Shown: one piece after another, positions 9,296 to 17,774 of the stretch | Layout: each line of letters begins with the position of its first letter | How positions within the stretch are numbered: the first letter of the stretch is position 1 | NCBI RefSeq assembly: GCF_947241125.1 | Contig: NZ_OX365700.1 | Span: forward strand, 620,001-684,000 | Length of the DNA: 64,000 nucleotides | Origin: Nitrospira tepida | GTDB lineage: Bacteria; Nitrospirota; Nitrospiria; Nitrospirales; Nitrospiraceae | Direction: 5' to 3' | Program-made: the position numbers and the translations under genes | The notes under the pieces: generated by a model | Seen by the model: the letters and a program-made list of their open reading frames with translations, nothing else | Database searches by the model: none | Told to the model about the DNA's origin: nothing

Positions 9296-9321
9296 ACGTC
9301 ACACCAGTACGAGGCATCATC

Positions 9322-10320
9322 ATGGCCGAGTCAACCCAACCGATCGCGTCCGACGATATCATCTGGACCCCGGAAGCCCTTCAGCGGATGGAGCGCGCGC
9401 CGGCCTTCTTGCGGGGCATGGTCAAGCGGTTGGCGGAAAAGAAAGCCCGTGAATTGGGGTACGGCACCATTACGGGGGAAATTCTCGATCAGTTTAAAGG
9501 GCAGATGATGGGCAGCATGGGCGGGAGCGCCGGGATGGCCCAGGCGGCCTCCCAGATGCAGGCCGGGCGGTTGCCCTGGACCGCGGCGGCACAGGCCCGA
9601 TTAGACAGCGTCCCGGAATTCATGCGCGGCATGATCAAGCAGATCGCCGAAGAACTGGCCCGCGAGCACGGGCATATGGAGGTCAACGTCGACCTCTTCG
9701 AGAAGGTGGAAGCCTTGGGCGATCTGCAGGAGGCGGCGACGCCTCCGATGGACTGGAGCGAAGCGGCCTTGGCCCGGCTCCAGGAGAAGATCAAAGAAGC
9801 GCCGGCGATTGCGCAGGAGTTCGTGGCCGACATGCTCAAGCGCGACACCGAGGAGATGGCCCGCGAGCAGGGGCTCTCGCGGATCGACGAGGCGGCGCTG
9901 GTCCAGGTCTGGGACCGGCCGCAAGAACGCGTGGCCTGGTCCGACGAAGCCTGGAAGCGGTTGCAGACCTCGCCGGACTTTGTCCGAAGCGGCATCCGGA
10001 AGGCCGCCGAGCGGCGGGCGCGCAAGCTTGGGCTGAAAGAGATCGATTCGGACCATCTCACGCAGTTCCGAAACCAAGCGATGATGAAGGCGGTCAAGCG
10101 CATCCGCGCGTACGGCTTCCGGGAGCTCACCTTCGATGCCTTCGAGACCGCGCTCCAGAAAACGAAGCGGCTCCAGGGGAACGATCAAGCCGAAAAACGC
10201 CTTCAAGACATTCGCCAGCACTTTGCCGATCCGAACACCAAGAAGCCGGAAGGTGGGACGTTGGGCGCCGAGCTGATGGACCGGTTCAGGAAATATCTCA
10301 AAGGAGAGGGGACCCTGTAG
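9322..10320 (+). CDS. Protein of four tandem PCP_red-like domains
   Basis: 332 residues with four repeats of the small helical domain otherwise found at the C-terminus of light-independent protochlorophyllide reductase subunit B (PCP_red). They begin near IIWTPEALQRMERAPAF (residue 12), LPWTAAAQARLDSVPEF (about 79), MDWSEAALARLQ (about 139) and VAWSDEAWKRLQTSPDF (about 203). Each repeat has the pattern W-(S/T)-x-EA-x-x-RL, a short proline linker, then a helix with A-x-x-(R/L)AR-(E/K)-x-G. No catalytic nitrogenase-like domain is present and nothing else here suggests phototrophy. Function unknown; the family assignment is from recognition of the motif. Confidence 0.7.
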   Translation: MAESTQPIASDDIIWTPEALQRMERAPAFLRGMVKRLAEKKARELGYGTITGEILDQFKGQMMGSMGGSAGMAQAASQMQAGRLPWTAAAQARLDSVPEFMRGMIKQIAEELAREHGHMEVNVDLFEKVEALGDLQEAATPPMDWSEAALARLQEKIKEAPAIAQEFVADMLKRDTEEMAREQGLSRIDEAALVQVWDRPQERVAWSDEAWKRLQTSPDFVRSGIRKAAERRARKLGLKEIDSDHLTQFRNQAMMKAVKRIRAYGFRELTFDAFETALQKTKRLQGNDQAEKRLQDIRQHFADPNTKKPEGGTLGAELMDRFRKYLKGEGTL

Positions 10321-10420
10321 GCTCGTCCGGGCTCGGATTCCGACCCCGAACGAGCGGCGATCAGTTTGGCCGTACAAGGGCGAAAGGCCTGTTGCGGCTG
10401 GGCTGTTCGATACCGGCGGG

Positions 10421-10741
10421 TCAGTGCGCGCCCGAATGTTGGGGCCAGAACTTGTGCCGGATTTGCGGCAGGGGTACGTTGTCGAAGTTGGGAATGTCGT
10501 AGAGGCATCGGTCGATCACCTGGATCTCCTCGGGGGTAAACTCCAGGGTCACGTTCTTTTTCCAGAACTGGTCGAGCGTAAAGTAGTCGCCGGCCTGGGG
10601 CTTCTCCGCAAGCAGCGCCTGCATTTTCTTGAACCCTTCCGTATCCACTCCGGGTACCCGTCCGTTGTTGCGGTCGTGGCACCACTTTAACACTTCGGCA
10701 ATGCCGTACATGGTCAAATCGATCTTCACTTTTTCCGCCAT
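10421..10741 (-). CDS. Conserved hypothetical protein, 106 aa
   Basis: Starts at the ATG at 10741 (MAEKVKIDLTMYGIAEVLKWC), preceded by a strong GGAGGGGGG purine stretch; the reading frame continues upstream only through the repeat array, so the longer start is rejected. The protein is soluble, has no signal peptide, and ends NFDNVPLPQIRHKFWPQHSGAH. I do not recognise a family. It is convergent with the PCP_red-repeat gene and divergent from the FG-GAP gene, with hairpin repeats in the gap. Confidence 0.6.
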   Translation of the reverse strand: MAEKVKIDLTMYGIAEVLKWCHDRNNGRVPGVDTEGFKKMQALLAEKPQAGDYFTLDQFWKKNVTLEFTPEEIQVIDRCLYDIPNFDNVPLPQIRHKFWPQHSGAH

Positions 10742-10751
10742 ACCCCCCTCC

Positions 10752-11080
10752 ATACCAAGCTTCGCTAGAACCGGCGGCTCATCGGGCGAAGCCCCTCTTC
10801 CTTGTCGCCGCCGGAGAAATACCTCCAGGAATCCTCTCTCGCTTTTCCCCGATACCAAGCTTCGCTAGAACCGGCGGCTCATCGGGCGAAGCCCCTCTTC
10901 CTTGTCGCCGCCGGAGAAATACCTCCAGGAATCCTCTCTCGCTTTTCCCCGATACCAAGCTTCGCTAGAACCGGCGGCCATACGAACCTTGGTTGAACCG
11001 CCCGCCATACCAAGCTTTGCTAGAACCGCTGGACTCTTTAGTGTCTTATCGCAATTGCGGCCAGCGGAGAAACCCTCCAG
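10752..11080 (+). repeat. Tandem hairpin-repeat array, locus 1 (100-bp period)
   Basis: Two exact 100-bp units start at 10752 and 10852, a truncated third at 10952, and a diverged unit at 11007. Each unit starts ATACCAAGC and contains a perfect stem: CCGGCGGC 10771-10778 with GCCGCCGG 10807-10814. In the diverged copy CCGCTGG (11026-11032) pairs with CCAGCGG (11061-11067). A conserved box GGAGAAAnnCCTCCAG follows each stem. A second pairing, GCTTCGC 10759-10765 with GCGAAGC 10786-10792, interleaves with the first, giving a pseudoknot-like or alternative-fold order. The same family recurs at 48.3 kb. Bases 11081-11415 before the next gene show no convincing gene. Confidence 0.85.
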
Positions 11081-11415
11081 TGATTCGTGTCTTGTGATCG
11101 ATGTATCGAATATAATGCGGGCGGAGAAGCCCAATTTCGTGTTTTTCCTGTTATGGCTCGTGGCGGCCGGACAACAGGCTTCATATACGTCCATTTATCC
11201 GCGGAAGCTCCGCATCTTAGCCCAGACAGGAGGCATAATTCAATTTTCCTGAAGGCCTGGTGCGGCGCCTCCCCGCGGGCGCCGCGAGCGGCCATGATCC
11301 CTACGTCGAACGGCTCCCCGACCGAGCGGATGCTCACCTGCCTGGACGGCGGTTGTCCTGCTCCGCGATGACCAAGTATACTCGGTTTTCATCCACTGCC
11401 AGAGCCACGAATCCC

Positions 11416-12624
11416 ATGTACGCTTTCCAGACGACATCAGGGTCTCTCCGTCGAGCGCTTGCGGTGATTCTTGGAATCCCGGCCGCCGCCATTCTGCTCG
11501 CGGGGCTGTGGAGCTGCACCAAGACCGACGCCTACGATCCGCCGGATCTGTTCTATCTGTACGCCCATTATGCGGTTGGACGAAATCCCACGACCGTCAC
11601 CACAGCCGATTTCAACCATGACGGGGTGACCGACGTGGTCACGACCAATATCGGGAACAACACCTTGTCGTTTCTGATCGGCAACGGCGACGGCAGTTTT
11701 AAAGACCAAGTCCAGATGAAGGTCTGCGTCGAGCCTCGGGCCTTGGCCGTCAAGGACCTCAACGGCGACGGGCTCAGCGACATGGCGATCGTGTGCGCGG
11801 GCAGCGACCAGGTCGGGATCTATCTGGCCCAACCGGAAGGCGGGTTCCAACAGGCGCATCTCTATACCCTGCACAAAATCCCTGTATCCATCGACGGGGC
11901 GGATCTGGACGGCAACGGGACCATCGACCTAGCCGTGGCGCTTCGCAACGACAAGATCAAGATCCTGCTCGGACGGGGCAATGGGGAGTTCTCGGACGGG
12001 CCTCTCTATGAGTATGGGGACACCCCCACCTCCCTGGTGCTCAAGGATCTCAACGCGGACGGCAAGCCGGATCTCCTGGTGACGAACGGAGGGCGCATGT
12101 CGAACGCCGTGTCCGTGTGGATGGGCAGAGGCGACGGCTCGTTCGCCGGCCCGACCGATTATCGCACGGGCAAACGTCCGCTGGGCGTCAGCGTGGCTGA
12201 CTTCAACAACGACAAGCTTGACGACCTCTTCGTGATCAACGGAGAGATGGACACATTCACGATTTTCCTCGGCAAGGGTGACGGCAGCTTTCAGCCGGGG
12301 AAAGAGTCGGGAGCCGATGCCGGCCCCAATTACGGAGTGGCGCGGGATTTCGACGGGGACCACATTTTGGACGTGGCGATCGTCAATATTCAATCGAACG
12401 ATCTCTCGATTCTCTACGGACGCGGTGACGGCACGTTCCGGTACCCGCCCAGAAACTACCGGACTAAAGGAGGGCCGTTCGCGCTCGCGGACTTTTCCGT
12501 CATGACCGAGCAGACGGCGGTTCCCGGGTTGGTCATTGCCAACAACGGAGCCGGAAGCGTCTCGGTGTTCCTGCACCGCGGGCACAAGCAGGCGCCCCCT
12601 GCGCAGGCGCAAGACAACGGGTAG
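11416..12624 (+). CDS. FG-GAP/VCBS repeat lipoprotein
   Basis: 402 residues. The N-terminus is a lipoprotein signal with lipobox LWSC (cysteine about residue 34), so it should be anchored in a membrane after processing. Six or more calcium-binding FG-GAP blades follow, each with a D-x-(D/N)-x-D-G-like loop: DFNHDGVTD, DLNGDGLSD, DLDGNGTID, DLNADGKPD, DFNNDKLDD, DFDGDHILD. The array fits a beta-propeller of the VCBS type used for adhesion or ligand binding. The start at 11416 puts the signal peptide at the N-terminus; ATG 11368 is an alternative. No clear ribosome-binding site. Confidence 0.8.
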   Translation: MYAFQTTSGSLRRALAVILGIPAAAILLAGLWSCTKTDAYDPPDLFYLYAHYAVGRNPTTVTTADFNHDGVTDVVTTNIGNNTLSFLIGNGDGSFKDQVQMKVCVEPRALAVKDLNGDGLSDMAIVCAGSDQVGIYLAQPEGGFQQAHLYTLHKIPVSIDGADLDGNGTIDLAVALRNDKIKILLGRGNGEFSDGPLYEYGDTPTSLVLKDLNADGKPDLLVTNGGRMSNAVSVWMGRGDGSFAGPTDYRTGKRPLGVSVADFNNDKLDDLFVINGEMDTFTIFLGKGDGSFQPGKESGADAGPNYGVARDFDGDHILDVAIVNIQSNDLSILYGRGDGTFRYPPRNYRTKGGPFALADFSVMTEQTAVPGLVIANNGAGSVSVFLHRGHKQAPPAQAQDNG

Positions 12625-12664
12625 CCGCGCCGATAGGAGGCGAGGGTTTGGGCCGGTATTTCCC

Positions 12665-12693
12665 TTGACAGGGTGGCACCTCGCACGTACCAT
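12665..12693 (+). promoter_or_regulatory. Probable sigma-70 promoter for the 12758 gene
   Basis: TTGACA at 12665-12670 and TACCAT at 12688-12693 with a 17-bp spacer, about 65 nt upstream of the small membrane protein gene. Confidence 0.45.
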
Positions 12694-12757
12694 TTGCGCA
12701 CGTGCCGATGTCTGAATCGCAACGCCGCTCGCCAGCTTCTCATCCTTTCGGAGTCCG

Positions 12758-12958
12758 GTGAGGACCTTTGCTTGGTGGTTCGCCATGGGGTCCCTGACCA
12801 CGTTGGCGTTCCTCATGGTGCAAGGAGGGGTGCGGGATCTGGTCTACGGCCATCACCCCAGCGGCAGTACGCCGGCCTATGTGTCCTTTCTCGTGACGAT
12901 TTTTGGCGGGGGCATGCTGGCGGGCTGTCTGGCGCTGATTCTCAATCGCCTCCGCTAG
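12758..12958 (+). CDS. Small two-helix membrane protein
   Basis: 66 residues from a GTG. Two hydrophobic stretches (AWWFAMGSLTTLAFLMVQGG and SFLVTIFGGGMLAGCLALIL) flank a short loop DLVYGHHPSGSTPAY, so it is very likely an inner-membrane hairpin protein. No family recognised. A candidate promoter lies just upstream at 12665-12693 and a zinc-ribbon protein follows. Confidence 0.6.
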   Translation: MRTFAWWFAMGSLTTLAFLMVQGGVRDLVYGHHPSGSTPAYVSFLVTIFGGGMLAGCLALILNRLR

Positions 12959-13057
12959 ACGAACAGGCAGCCGTCGAGCCGGCCGGGCTTGTGAGCGGAA
13001 TGAACGAGACCAGTCGGACTCCACCGGCTTGTCGTCCTTGGTTTGCGCGGATTCACT

Positions 13058-13246
13058 ATGCATTGTCTCAAATGCAAGGGCTGCATGCTGATCGAGCGGC
13101 ATTACACAGTGCTGAGCCGCCGCCTGTATGCGCGCTGCATCAATTGCGGGTTTTGGCTGGATCTGGCGGACCTGTTGCGCTTCTTCCATCGCGTCATCGA
13201 GAGCGGAGTGCGGGGCCGGAAGGTCCGCGAGGAATTCACGCTCTGA
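13058..13246 (+). CDS. Small zinc-ribbon protein
   Basis: 62 residues from ATG 13058 (MHCLKCKGCMLIERHY). Two cysteine pairs, CLKC near the start and CINC about 27 residues later, form a zinc-ribbon; the remainder (LADLLRFFHRVIESG) is helical and basic. Function unknown; short zinc ribbons of this kind recur at 51.56 and 56.49 kb in this window. Its end lies about 50 nt before the carboxypeptidase gene. Confidence 0.6.
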   Translation: MHCLKCKGCMLIERHYTVLSRRLYARCINCGFWLDLADLLRFFHRVIESGVRGRKVREEFTL

Positions 13247-13295
13247 TGATGCTCTGCCTATTCTCTCAGCATCGCACCCTCTCGCGGCGGTCACG

Positions 13296-14234
13296 GTGAC
13301 GCCCGCGCGATCCCGACTCAGACGAGTGGTCCTCGGGCTGCTCCTGTTCTGGATGATCGGGGGAATGGCCTTCGGCGGCGCCCAGGCCCAGGCTGAAGAG
13401 GGCCAGCCGTCCGGCAGGACGCACAAGGCCACGAAGAGCCTCCGCCTGCTCAAGTGGCGGCAGATTCCCGCCCACGGCATTTTGCTCAAGGACATGAAGA
13501 GCGGACAAACGCTCTATCAGTTCCGTGCCGGCGAGCGGCTGTCCCCTGCAAGCCTGACCAAGATCATGTCGGCGCTTATCATCCTCGAACAGGGGAATTT
13601 GAACGACGAAGTGGTGGTGAGCGAGCGCGCCGCCAGGGCCCATAAAGTCCGCCTCCGGTTGCGGGCCGGTCAGGTGTTCAGACTGGAAGATCTGTTGAAG
13701 GCCATGTTGATCGTCTCGGCCAACGACGCCTGCGTGGCGGCGGTGGAGCACGTGGCCTCGGACGAAGCAACCTTCGTCGAGTTGATGAACCGCAAGGCCG
13801 CCGCGCTGGGGCTCAAGGACACCCATTTCGGAAATCCCTGCGGATTCGACGTGCCCGGTCATTACACGACCGCGGAGGATCTGGCGAAGCTGAGTGAAAT
13901 TGCGCTGGAAAATCCGATCTTCCGCGAGCTGGTCCGGCAGGAACGCGACCTGATCTCACCGATCAACGGGAACCGGGTCTATCTGCTGCACAATACCAAT
14001 CGCCTGCTGGGACGGGTGCCGGGCGTGGAGGGCGTGAAGACCGGGTTCACGTCCAAGGCCGGCCGTTGTCTGATTGCGAAGGTGTCGCAGGATGGGCGAG
14101 AGTTGCTGCTGGTGTTGTTGGGCGCGAAGCGACGATGGACGACCGCGTCGGACCTGATCAAGTACGGCCTGACGGTGCTTCAGTTGGCGACCCCGGAGTT
14201 CCAGGTCTCGGACCGGGAACAGCCCTATGAATAG
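13296..14234 (+). CDS. D-alanyl-D-alanine carboxypeptidase (PBP5/DacF-like, serine peptidase S11)
   Basis: 312 residues from GTG 13296, which places a Sec signal peptide (hydrophobic VVLGLLLFWMIGGMAFGG, cleavage after AQA) at the N-terminus. All three penicillin-binding active-site motifs are present: SLTK in SPASLTKIMSALI, SAN in VSANDACVAA, and KTG in GVKTGFTSKAG. It trims the terminal D-Ala of peptidoglycan pentapeptides in the periplasm. The chain ends shortly after the catalytic domain, so the usual PBP5 C-terminal beta-domain and membrane anchor helix appear to be missing. The reading frame extends upstream over the zinc-ribbon gene but without a credible start. Confidence 0.88.
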   Translation: MTPARSRLRRVVLGLLLFWMIGGMAFGGAQAQAEEGQPSGRTHKATKSLRLLKWRQIPAHGILLKDMKSGQTLYQFRAGERLSPASLTKIMSALIILEQGNLNDEVVVSERAARAHKVRLRLRAGQVFRLEDLLKAMLIVSANDACVAAVEHVASDEATFVELMNRKAAALGLKDTHFGNPCGFDVPGHYTTAEDLAKLSEIALENPIFRELVRQERDLISPINGNRVYLLHNTNRLLGRVPGVEGVKTGFTSKAGRCLIAKVSQDGRELLLVLLGAKRRWTTASDLIKYGLTVLQLATPEFQVSDREQPYE

Positions 14235-14273
14235 GCTCGTTCAGCCGGTTTCGCATCGGACCGCCTGACGGGA

Positions 14274-14807
14274 TCACCGCGGCATCATGAATTCGACGTT
14301 GACGTCCTTCCCGAGATAATTCACTTCGAACCCCTGCTGATCGTAGGCCAGCCTGGCTCCCATCACATTCTCGTCGCCGGAGGTCTCTTTCCCGAGGTGG
14401 CGCCGCACGTCTTCTGAACTCTCGCTGTTCAGCACGTTGCGGAAGATGCCGCGGGTCTTGAAGGCAAACCGGTTATTGATGAACAACATGTCGACTTTGC
14501 CGTCCATCACGCGGACGCCCGCCATGGCGCCGATCGGCTTCCGCTGGTCATACAGCAGGATGAAGGTGCCTTCCTGCTCGGCCTTGACTCCCTGGATCTT
14601 TTCGTTCACCAACAGGTCCAAGGCCTTGCCTTCTGAATCTCCAAGCTTGACGCCGAAGAGAGAGACCTCCGTGCTCTTGATCTGCGCCGGGTCCATCAGA
14701 TCCTGTTTGGTCAATTCATAGGGTTCGGCAAGCGCCCAGGCCGCTGCGCCGAAGAGGCCGGTGGCCACCACCGCGGAACATGTCAGAAACCGGACCCAGT
14801 CGCGCAT
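14274..14807 (-). CDS. Exported hypothetical protein
   Basis: 177 residues from ATG 14807, which has GAGGGAGG 6 nt upstream. A Sec signal peptide (VRFLTCSAVVATGLFGAAAWALA) precedes a soluble domain with VSLFGVKLGDSEGKALDLLV near residue 55 and a C-terminal VNYLGKDVNVEFMMPR. I do not recognise the family; the LGVKLGDSxxxAL pattern resembles small periplasmic domains of unknown function. Convergent with the carboxypeptidase gene. Confidence 0.65.
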   Translation of the reverse strand: MRDWVRFLTCSAVVATGLFGAAAWALAEPYELTKQDLMDPAQIKSTEVSLFGVKLGDSEGKALDLLVNEKIQGVKAEQEGTFILLYDQRKPIGAMAGVRVMDGKVDMLFINNRFAFKTRGIFRNVLNSESSEDVRRHLGKETSGDENVMGARLAYDQQGFEVNYLGKDVNVEFMMPR

Positions 14808-14975
14808 AGCAACCTCCCTCGTCTCGAGGCTCGAACGGTCAACAGCGGATTGCCTTGTCACAGGGCCGCCTTCAAGGCCGGCACAATCGGCGCATTCTAA
14901 CGGAGGGGTCCGGTCGTTGCAACACGCAGAACCCGCAGCGCCCCTCCAACTCGTTCACATCGAGGCGGAGGAGGG

Positions 14976-15284
14976 CTAGGACTCCTCAGAGACATGATGC
15001 AGGAGCCAGGCAAGCCGATGGAGTCGGGTGAAATAGTCGGCCGCCTCCTCCGGGATATGGGGCAGCAGCGTTTGGAGGTCGTCGAGACATTGGAAGAGGA
15101 TCGCGCGACGCTGATCGTCAAGGCCGTCCGGACTCTCCAGATAACAGGTGGCGCATCCGCTGATCACGGTATCAAGCGTCATCAATTCACCCTGATCGGG
15201 GCTGGCGAACTTGGGCCACTCGCTATCCCGGTGGGCTTCCCAGAGTTTGGCCAATTCATCCATTGGGTTTGCGGTGGACTTCAT
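14976..15284 (-). CDS. Hypothetical protein, 102 aa
   Basis: Soluble protein from ATG 15284 (MKSTANPMDELAKLWEAHRD), ending LHRLAWLLHHVSEES. It contains CATCYLESPDGL, a lone CxxC pair. The frame is open much further upstream but only as a shadow of the next gene. It begins 11 nt after the stop of the membrane protein gene at 15296, so the two form a small operon. No family recognised. Confidence 0.55.
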   Translation of the reverse strand: MKSTANPMDELAKLWEAHRDSEWPKFASPDQGELMTLDTVISGCATCYLESPDGLDDQRRAILFQCLDDLQTLLPHIPEEAADYFTRLHRLAWLLHHVSEES

Positions 15285-15295
15285 TCGATTGCGGG

Positions 15296-15694
15296 TTACG
15301 GAGCCGGCTGCGGTCCCAATGCGCCAAGTCCGCTTCCCAGCAGCAGGGCCAGCGTACAGAGCGCCAGCCCCCAGAGCCGGTAATCCACATCCTCCCGGGA
15401 GAGGCTCCACGCGACCGCGGGCTTTCGCCAGGTCTCCGGAGCCAATCCGATAAAAACGCCCTTTACGACCATGGCGCCGCCCACGAACCACCAGAGCGGT
15501 TGGAAACGAAACGTGTCCGGGAGACCCAGCAGGGCCAACCCCATAAGACCGGTGAGTCCCCACCACCGCGCGAACCCGTCGCCTTGATCGAGGTAGTGGC
15601 GCAAGAGGCCTATCACGGGACGGGGCGTACACACAAGCGCCAGGCCGTCGATAGCCCAGATCACCGCCAGCATGGCCAGGATTCCGTGCCGCAT
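15296..15694 (-). CDS. Hypothetical membrane protein, 132 aa
   Basis: About four transmembrane helices: HGILAMLAVIWAIDGLALVC, WWGLTGLMGLALLGLP, FQPLWWFVGGAMVVKGVFIGL and LWGLALCTLALLLGSGLGAL. No catalytic motif seen and no family recognised. It is the upstream partner of the 102-aa gene and lies 38 nt beyond the 3' end of gdhA on the same strand. Confidence 0.6.
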   Translation of the reverse strand: MRHGILAMLAVIWAIDGLALVCTPRPVIGLLRHYLDQGDGFARWWGLTGLMGLALLGLPDTFRFQPLWWFVGGAMVVKGVFIGLAPETWRKPAVAWSLSREDVDYRLWGLALCTLALLLGSGLGALGPQPAP

Positions 15695-15731
15695 GCGCGA
15701 TCACTCGCTCGCCAGGCTCGACTGCGCCGAG

Positions 15732-16991
15732 CTATGGATACAGCCCGCGATGGAGATGCGCTTGCGCGACCTTCTCGATGCCGCCCATCAAGGCGGCCAT
15801 TCGCATGCTGGTCCTGTGCTCCGTCGCGAAGGCCAAGGTCCTGGCGAAGGCGGCGGTAATGATGTCGTGCAATCGCTCCTGAATGTCTTTGGACTTCCAG
15901 CCGAACCGTTGCGCGTCCTGCACCCATTCAAAATACGAGACGATGACGCCGCCGGAGTTCGCCAGGATGTCGGGGATTACGAAGATGCCTTTCTCGGCCA
16001 AGATGGCATCCGCCTCCATGGTCGTCGGACCGTTGGCGCCTTCAGCGAGGATGCGGCATCGGAGTTTGTCCGCGTTCTTGCCCGTGATCTGTTCCGACAG
16101 GGCCGCCGGCACCAGGACGGTGCAGGGCAGTTGCAGCAGGTCTTCGTTGGTGATCCAATCACCGGATCGGATTTTCCCCAGGGGCGTGCCTTCCTCTCGG
16201 TAACGTTTGAGGATGTCCGGAATGTCCAAGCCCTTGGGATTATACAGGCCGCCGTTGACATCGCTGACTGCCACGACCTTCAAGCCGGCTTCTTGCATGA
16301 TGCGGGCTGTGTGCGATCCGACGTTGCCGAATCCCTGGATCGCGACCGTGGCCTGGGACGGGTCCAATTCCAGGTGTTTCATGGCGGCGAGCGTCACGTC
16401 CACGACGCCGCGTCCGGTCGCATCTTCTCGTCCGAGGCTTCCGCCGATCGAAAGGGGTTTTCCGGTCACCACGCCGGGGGAGGCATAGCCGACCTGCTGG
16501 CTGTAGGTGTCCATGATCCAGGCCATCACCTGGGAATCCGTGCCGACATCCGGAGCCGGCACGTCGCGATCCGGCCCGATGAGCGGAAAAATCTCCGCCG
16601 TATAGCGGCGGGTCATGCGCTGCAGCTCGTCGCGGGACAGCGATTTGGGATTGACCTTCACGCCGCCCTTGGCGCCTCCGTACGGCAAGCCGGCCAGCGC
16701 GCATTTCCAGGTCATCCACATGGCCAGGGCCGCGACCTCCCCAAGCGTGACACCCAAGTGGTAGCGGATGCCGCCCTTGCAGGGGCCCCGAGACATGTCA
16801 TGGTGGACGCGATAGCCCGTGAACACCTCCACGCGGCCGTCGTCCATGCGGACCGGAATGCTGACCATCAGCGAGCGTTGAGGCAGTTTCAGCCGTTGGT
16901 GCAGATTGCGATCCAGGTTCATGCGCTTCGCCGCCTCGTCGAATTGCGCGACGGCCAGCCGAAAGGCGGGCGTATCGAGTTCATTCTGCAT
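15732..16991 (-). CDS. gdhA: Glutamate dehydrogenase (Glu/Leu/Phe/Val dehydrogenase family)
   Basis: 419 residues from ATG 16991, preceded by GGAGAGG. The N-terminal ELFV domain holds GPCKGGIRYH and GGAKGGVKVNPKSLS with the catalytic lysine; the Rossmann domain holds VAIQGFGNVGSHTARIM. ANSGGVIVSYFEWVQD near the C-terminus is typical of hexameric GDH. It interconverts glutamate and 2-oxoglutarate plus ammonia. The start overlaps the end of lipB by 11 nt, so the two are co-transcribed. Confidence 0.92.
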   Translation of the reverse strand: MQNELDTPAFRLAVAQFDEAAKRMNLDRNLHQRLKLPQRSLMVSIPVRMDDGRVEVFTGYRVHHDMSRGPCKGGIRYHLGVTLGEVAALAMWMTWKCALAGLPYGGAKGGVKVNPKSLSRDELQRMTRRYTAEIFPLIGPDRDVPAPDVGTDSQVMAWIMDTYSQQVGYASPGVVTGKPLSIGGSLGREDATGRGVVDVTLAAMKHLELDPSQATVAIQGFGNVGSHTARIMQEAGLKVVAVSDVNGGLYNPKGLDIPDILKRYREEGTPLGKIRSGDWITNEDLLQLPCTVLVPAALSEQITGKNADKLRCRILAEGANGPTTMEADAILAEKGIFVIPDILANSGGVIVSYFEWVQDAQRFGWKSKDIQERLHDIITAAFARTLAFATEHRTSMRMAALMGGIEKVAQAHLHRGLYP

Positions 16992-17763
16992 GACAGAACC
17001 TCTCCGGGGATGAATGCAAAGTCTGCCGATGTTCCGTCCAGGTCCACTGAAACAGGACGGCAAACCAATGGACCAGCCGGGAAAGCACGTGGTCGATCGC
17101 CACGGCGCGTCCCAACAGGTCCGTCATAGACGTCACCTCGCAGCCGTCGATCCCGCAAGGGGTGATCCAGCGGAAGGGTGTGAGATCCATCGAGACATTG
17201 AGCGCGAGGCCGTGCATGGTCACGCCCTTGACGATGCGGACGCCGACGGAGGCGATCTTGCGTGGGTGGGAAAGATCGACCCAGACCCCGTGCAGGCCGG
17301 GGCGCAGAAACCCCTCGATGCCCCATTCGGCGAGCGTCCTGATTATGATCGTTTCCAGCCGCGCGACGTAGGCCTTTGGACCATGGCAGGGGGGCATGAG
17401 ACGGACGATCGGGTAGGCGACGAGTTGTCCCGGCCCATGATAGGTGATGGACCCGCCGCGATCGACTTCCAGGAGCGGAACGCCGTGGGCGGCGGTCACC
17501 TGTGCGGCCTGTTCCCGATGTGGTTGGGCAGTGCGGCGCCCCATCGTAAAGACGGGGTCATGCTCCAGCAGCAACAACGTATCGGGAAGACGATCGACCT
17601 GGCGCTGCTCCACCCATGCCTGTTGGGTCTCCCAGACCAGTTCATAGGGCAGCCGCCCCGGAGTGACCAACAGCGCCGTGCCCTGGTCGGTGGTTTCCCG
17701 GGAAGCAGGGCGGGCACTCACGGGATTGGCCATGGTCGGTTCAGGTCGCATCGCTCGCGGCAT
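16981..17763 (-). CDS. lipB: Octanoyl-[ACP]:protein N-octanoyltransferase (lipoate synthesis)
   Basis: 260 residues. The LipB signature RGGSITYHGPGQLVAYPIV is complete, and the active-site cysteine is in WITPCGIDGCEVTSM, with the lysine in KIASVGVRIVKGVTMHG. It moves octanoyl from acyl carrier protein to lipoyl domains. The C-terminal 35 residues after LSRLVHWFAVLF extend beyond the typical enzyme. Start is uncertain: ATG at 17763 or 17733; the first leaves 11 nt after the protease gene, the second trims ten residues. Confidence 0.9.
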   Translation of the reverse strand: MPRAMRPEPTMANPVSARPASRETTDQGTALLVTPGRLPYELVWETQQAWVEQRQVDRLPDTLLLLEHDPVFTMGRRTAQPHREQAAQVTAAHGVPLLEVDRGGSITYHGPGQLVAYPIVRLMPPCHGPKAYVARLETIIIRTLAEWGIEGFLRPGLHGVWVDLSHPRKIASVGVRIVKGVTMHGLALNVSMDLTPFRWITPCGIDGCEVTSMTDLLGRAVAIDHVLSRLVHWFAVLFQWTWTEHRQTLHSSPERFCHAE

Positions 17764-17774
17764 GGCTCAGGGCA

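Noticed and set aside
10744..10858. N-terminal extension of the 106-aa protein gene
   Set aside because: The extension is a translation of the first hairpin-repeat unit, and a strong ribosome-binding site precedes the internal ATG at 10741.
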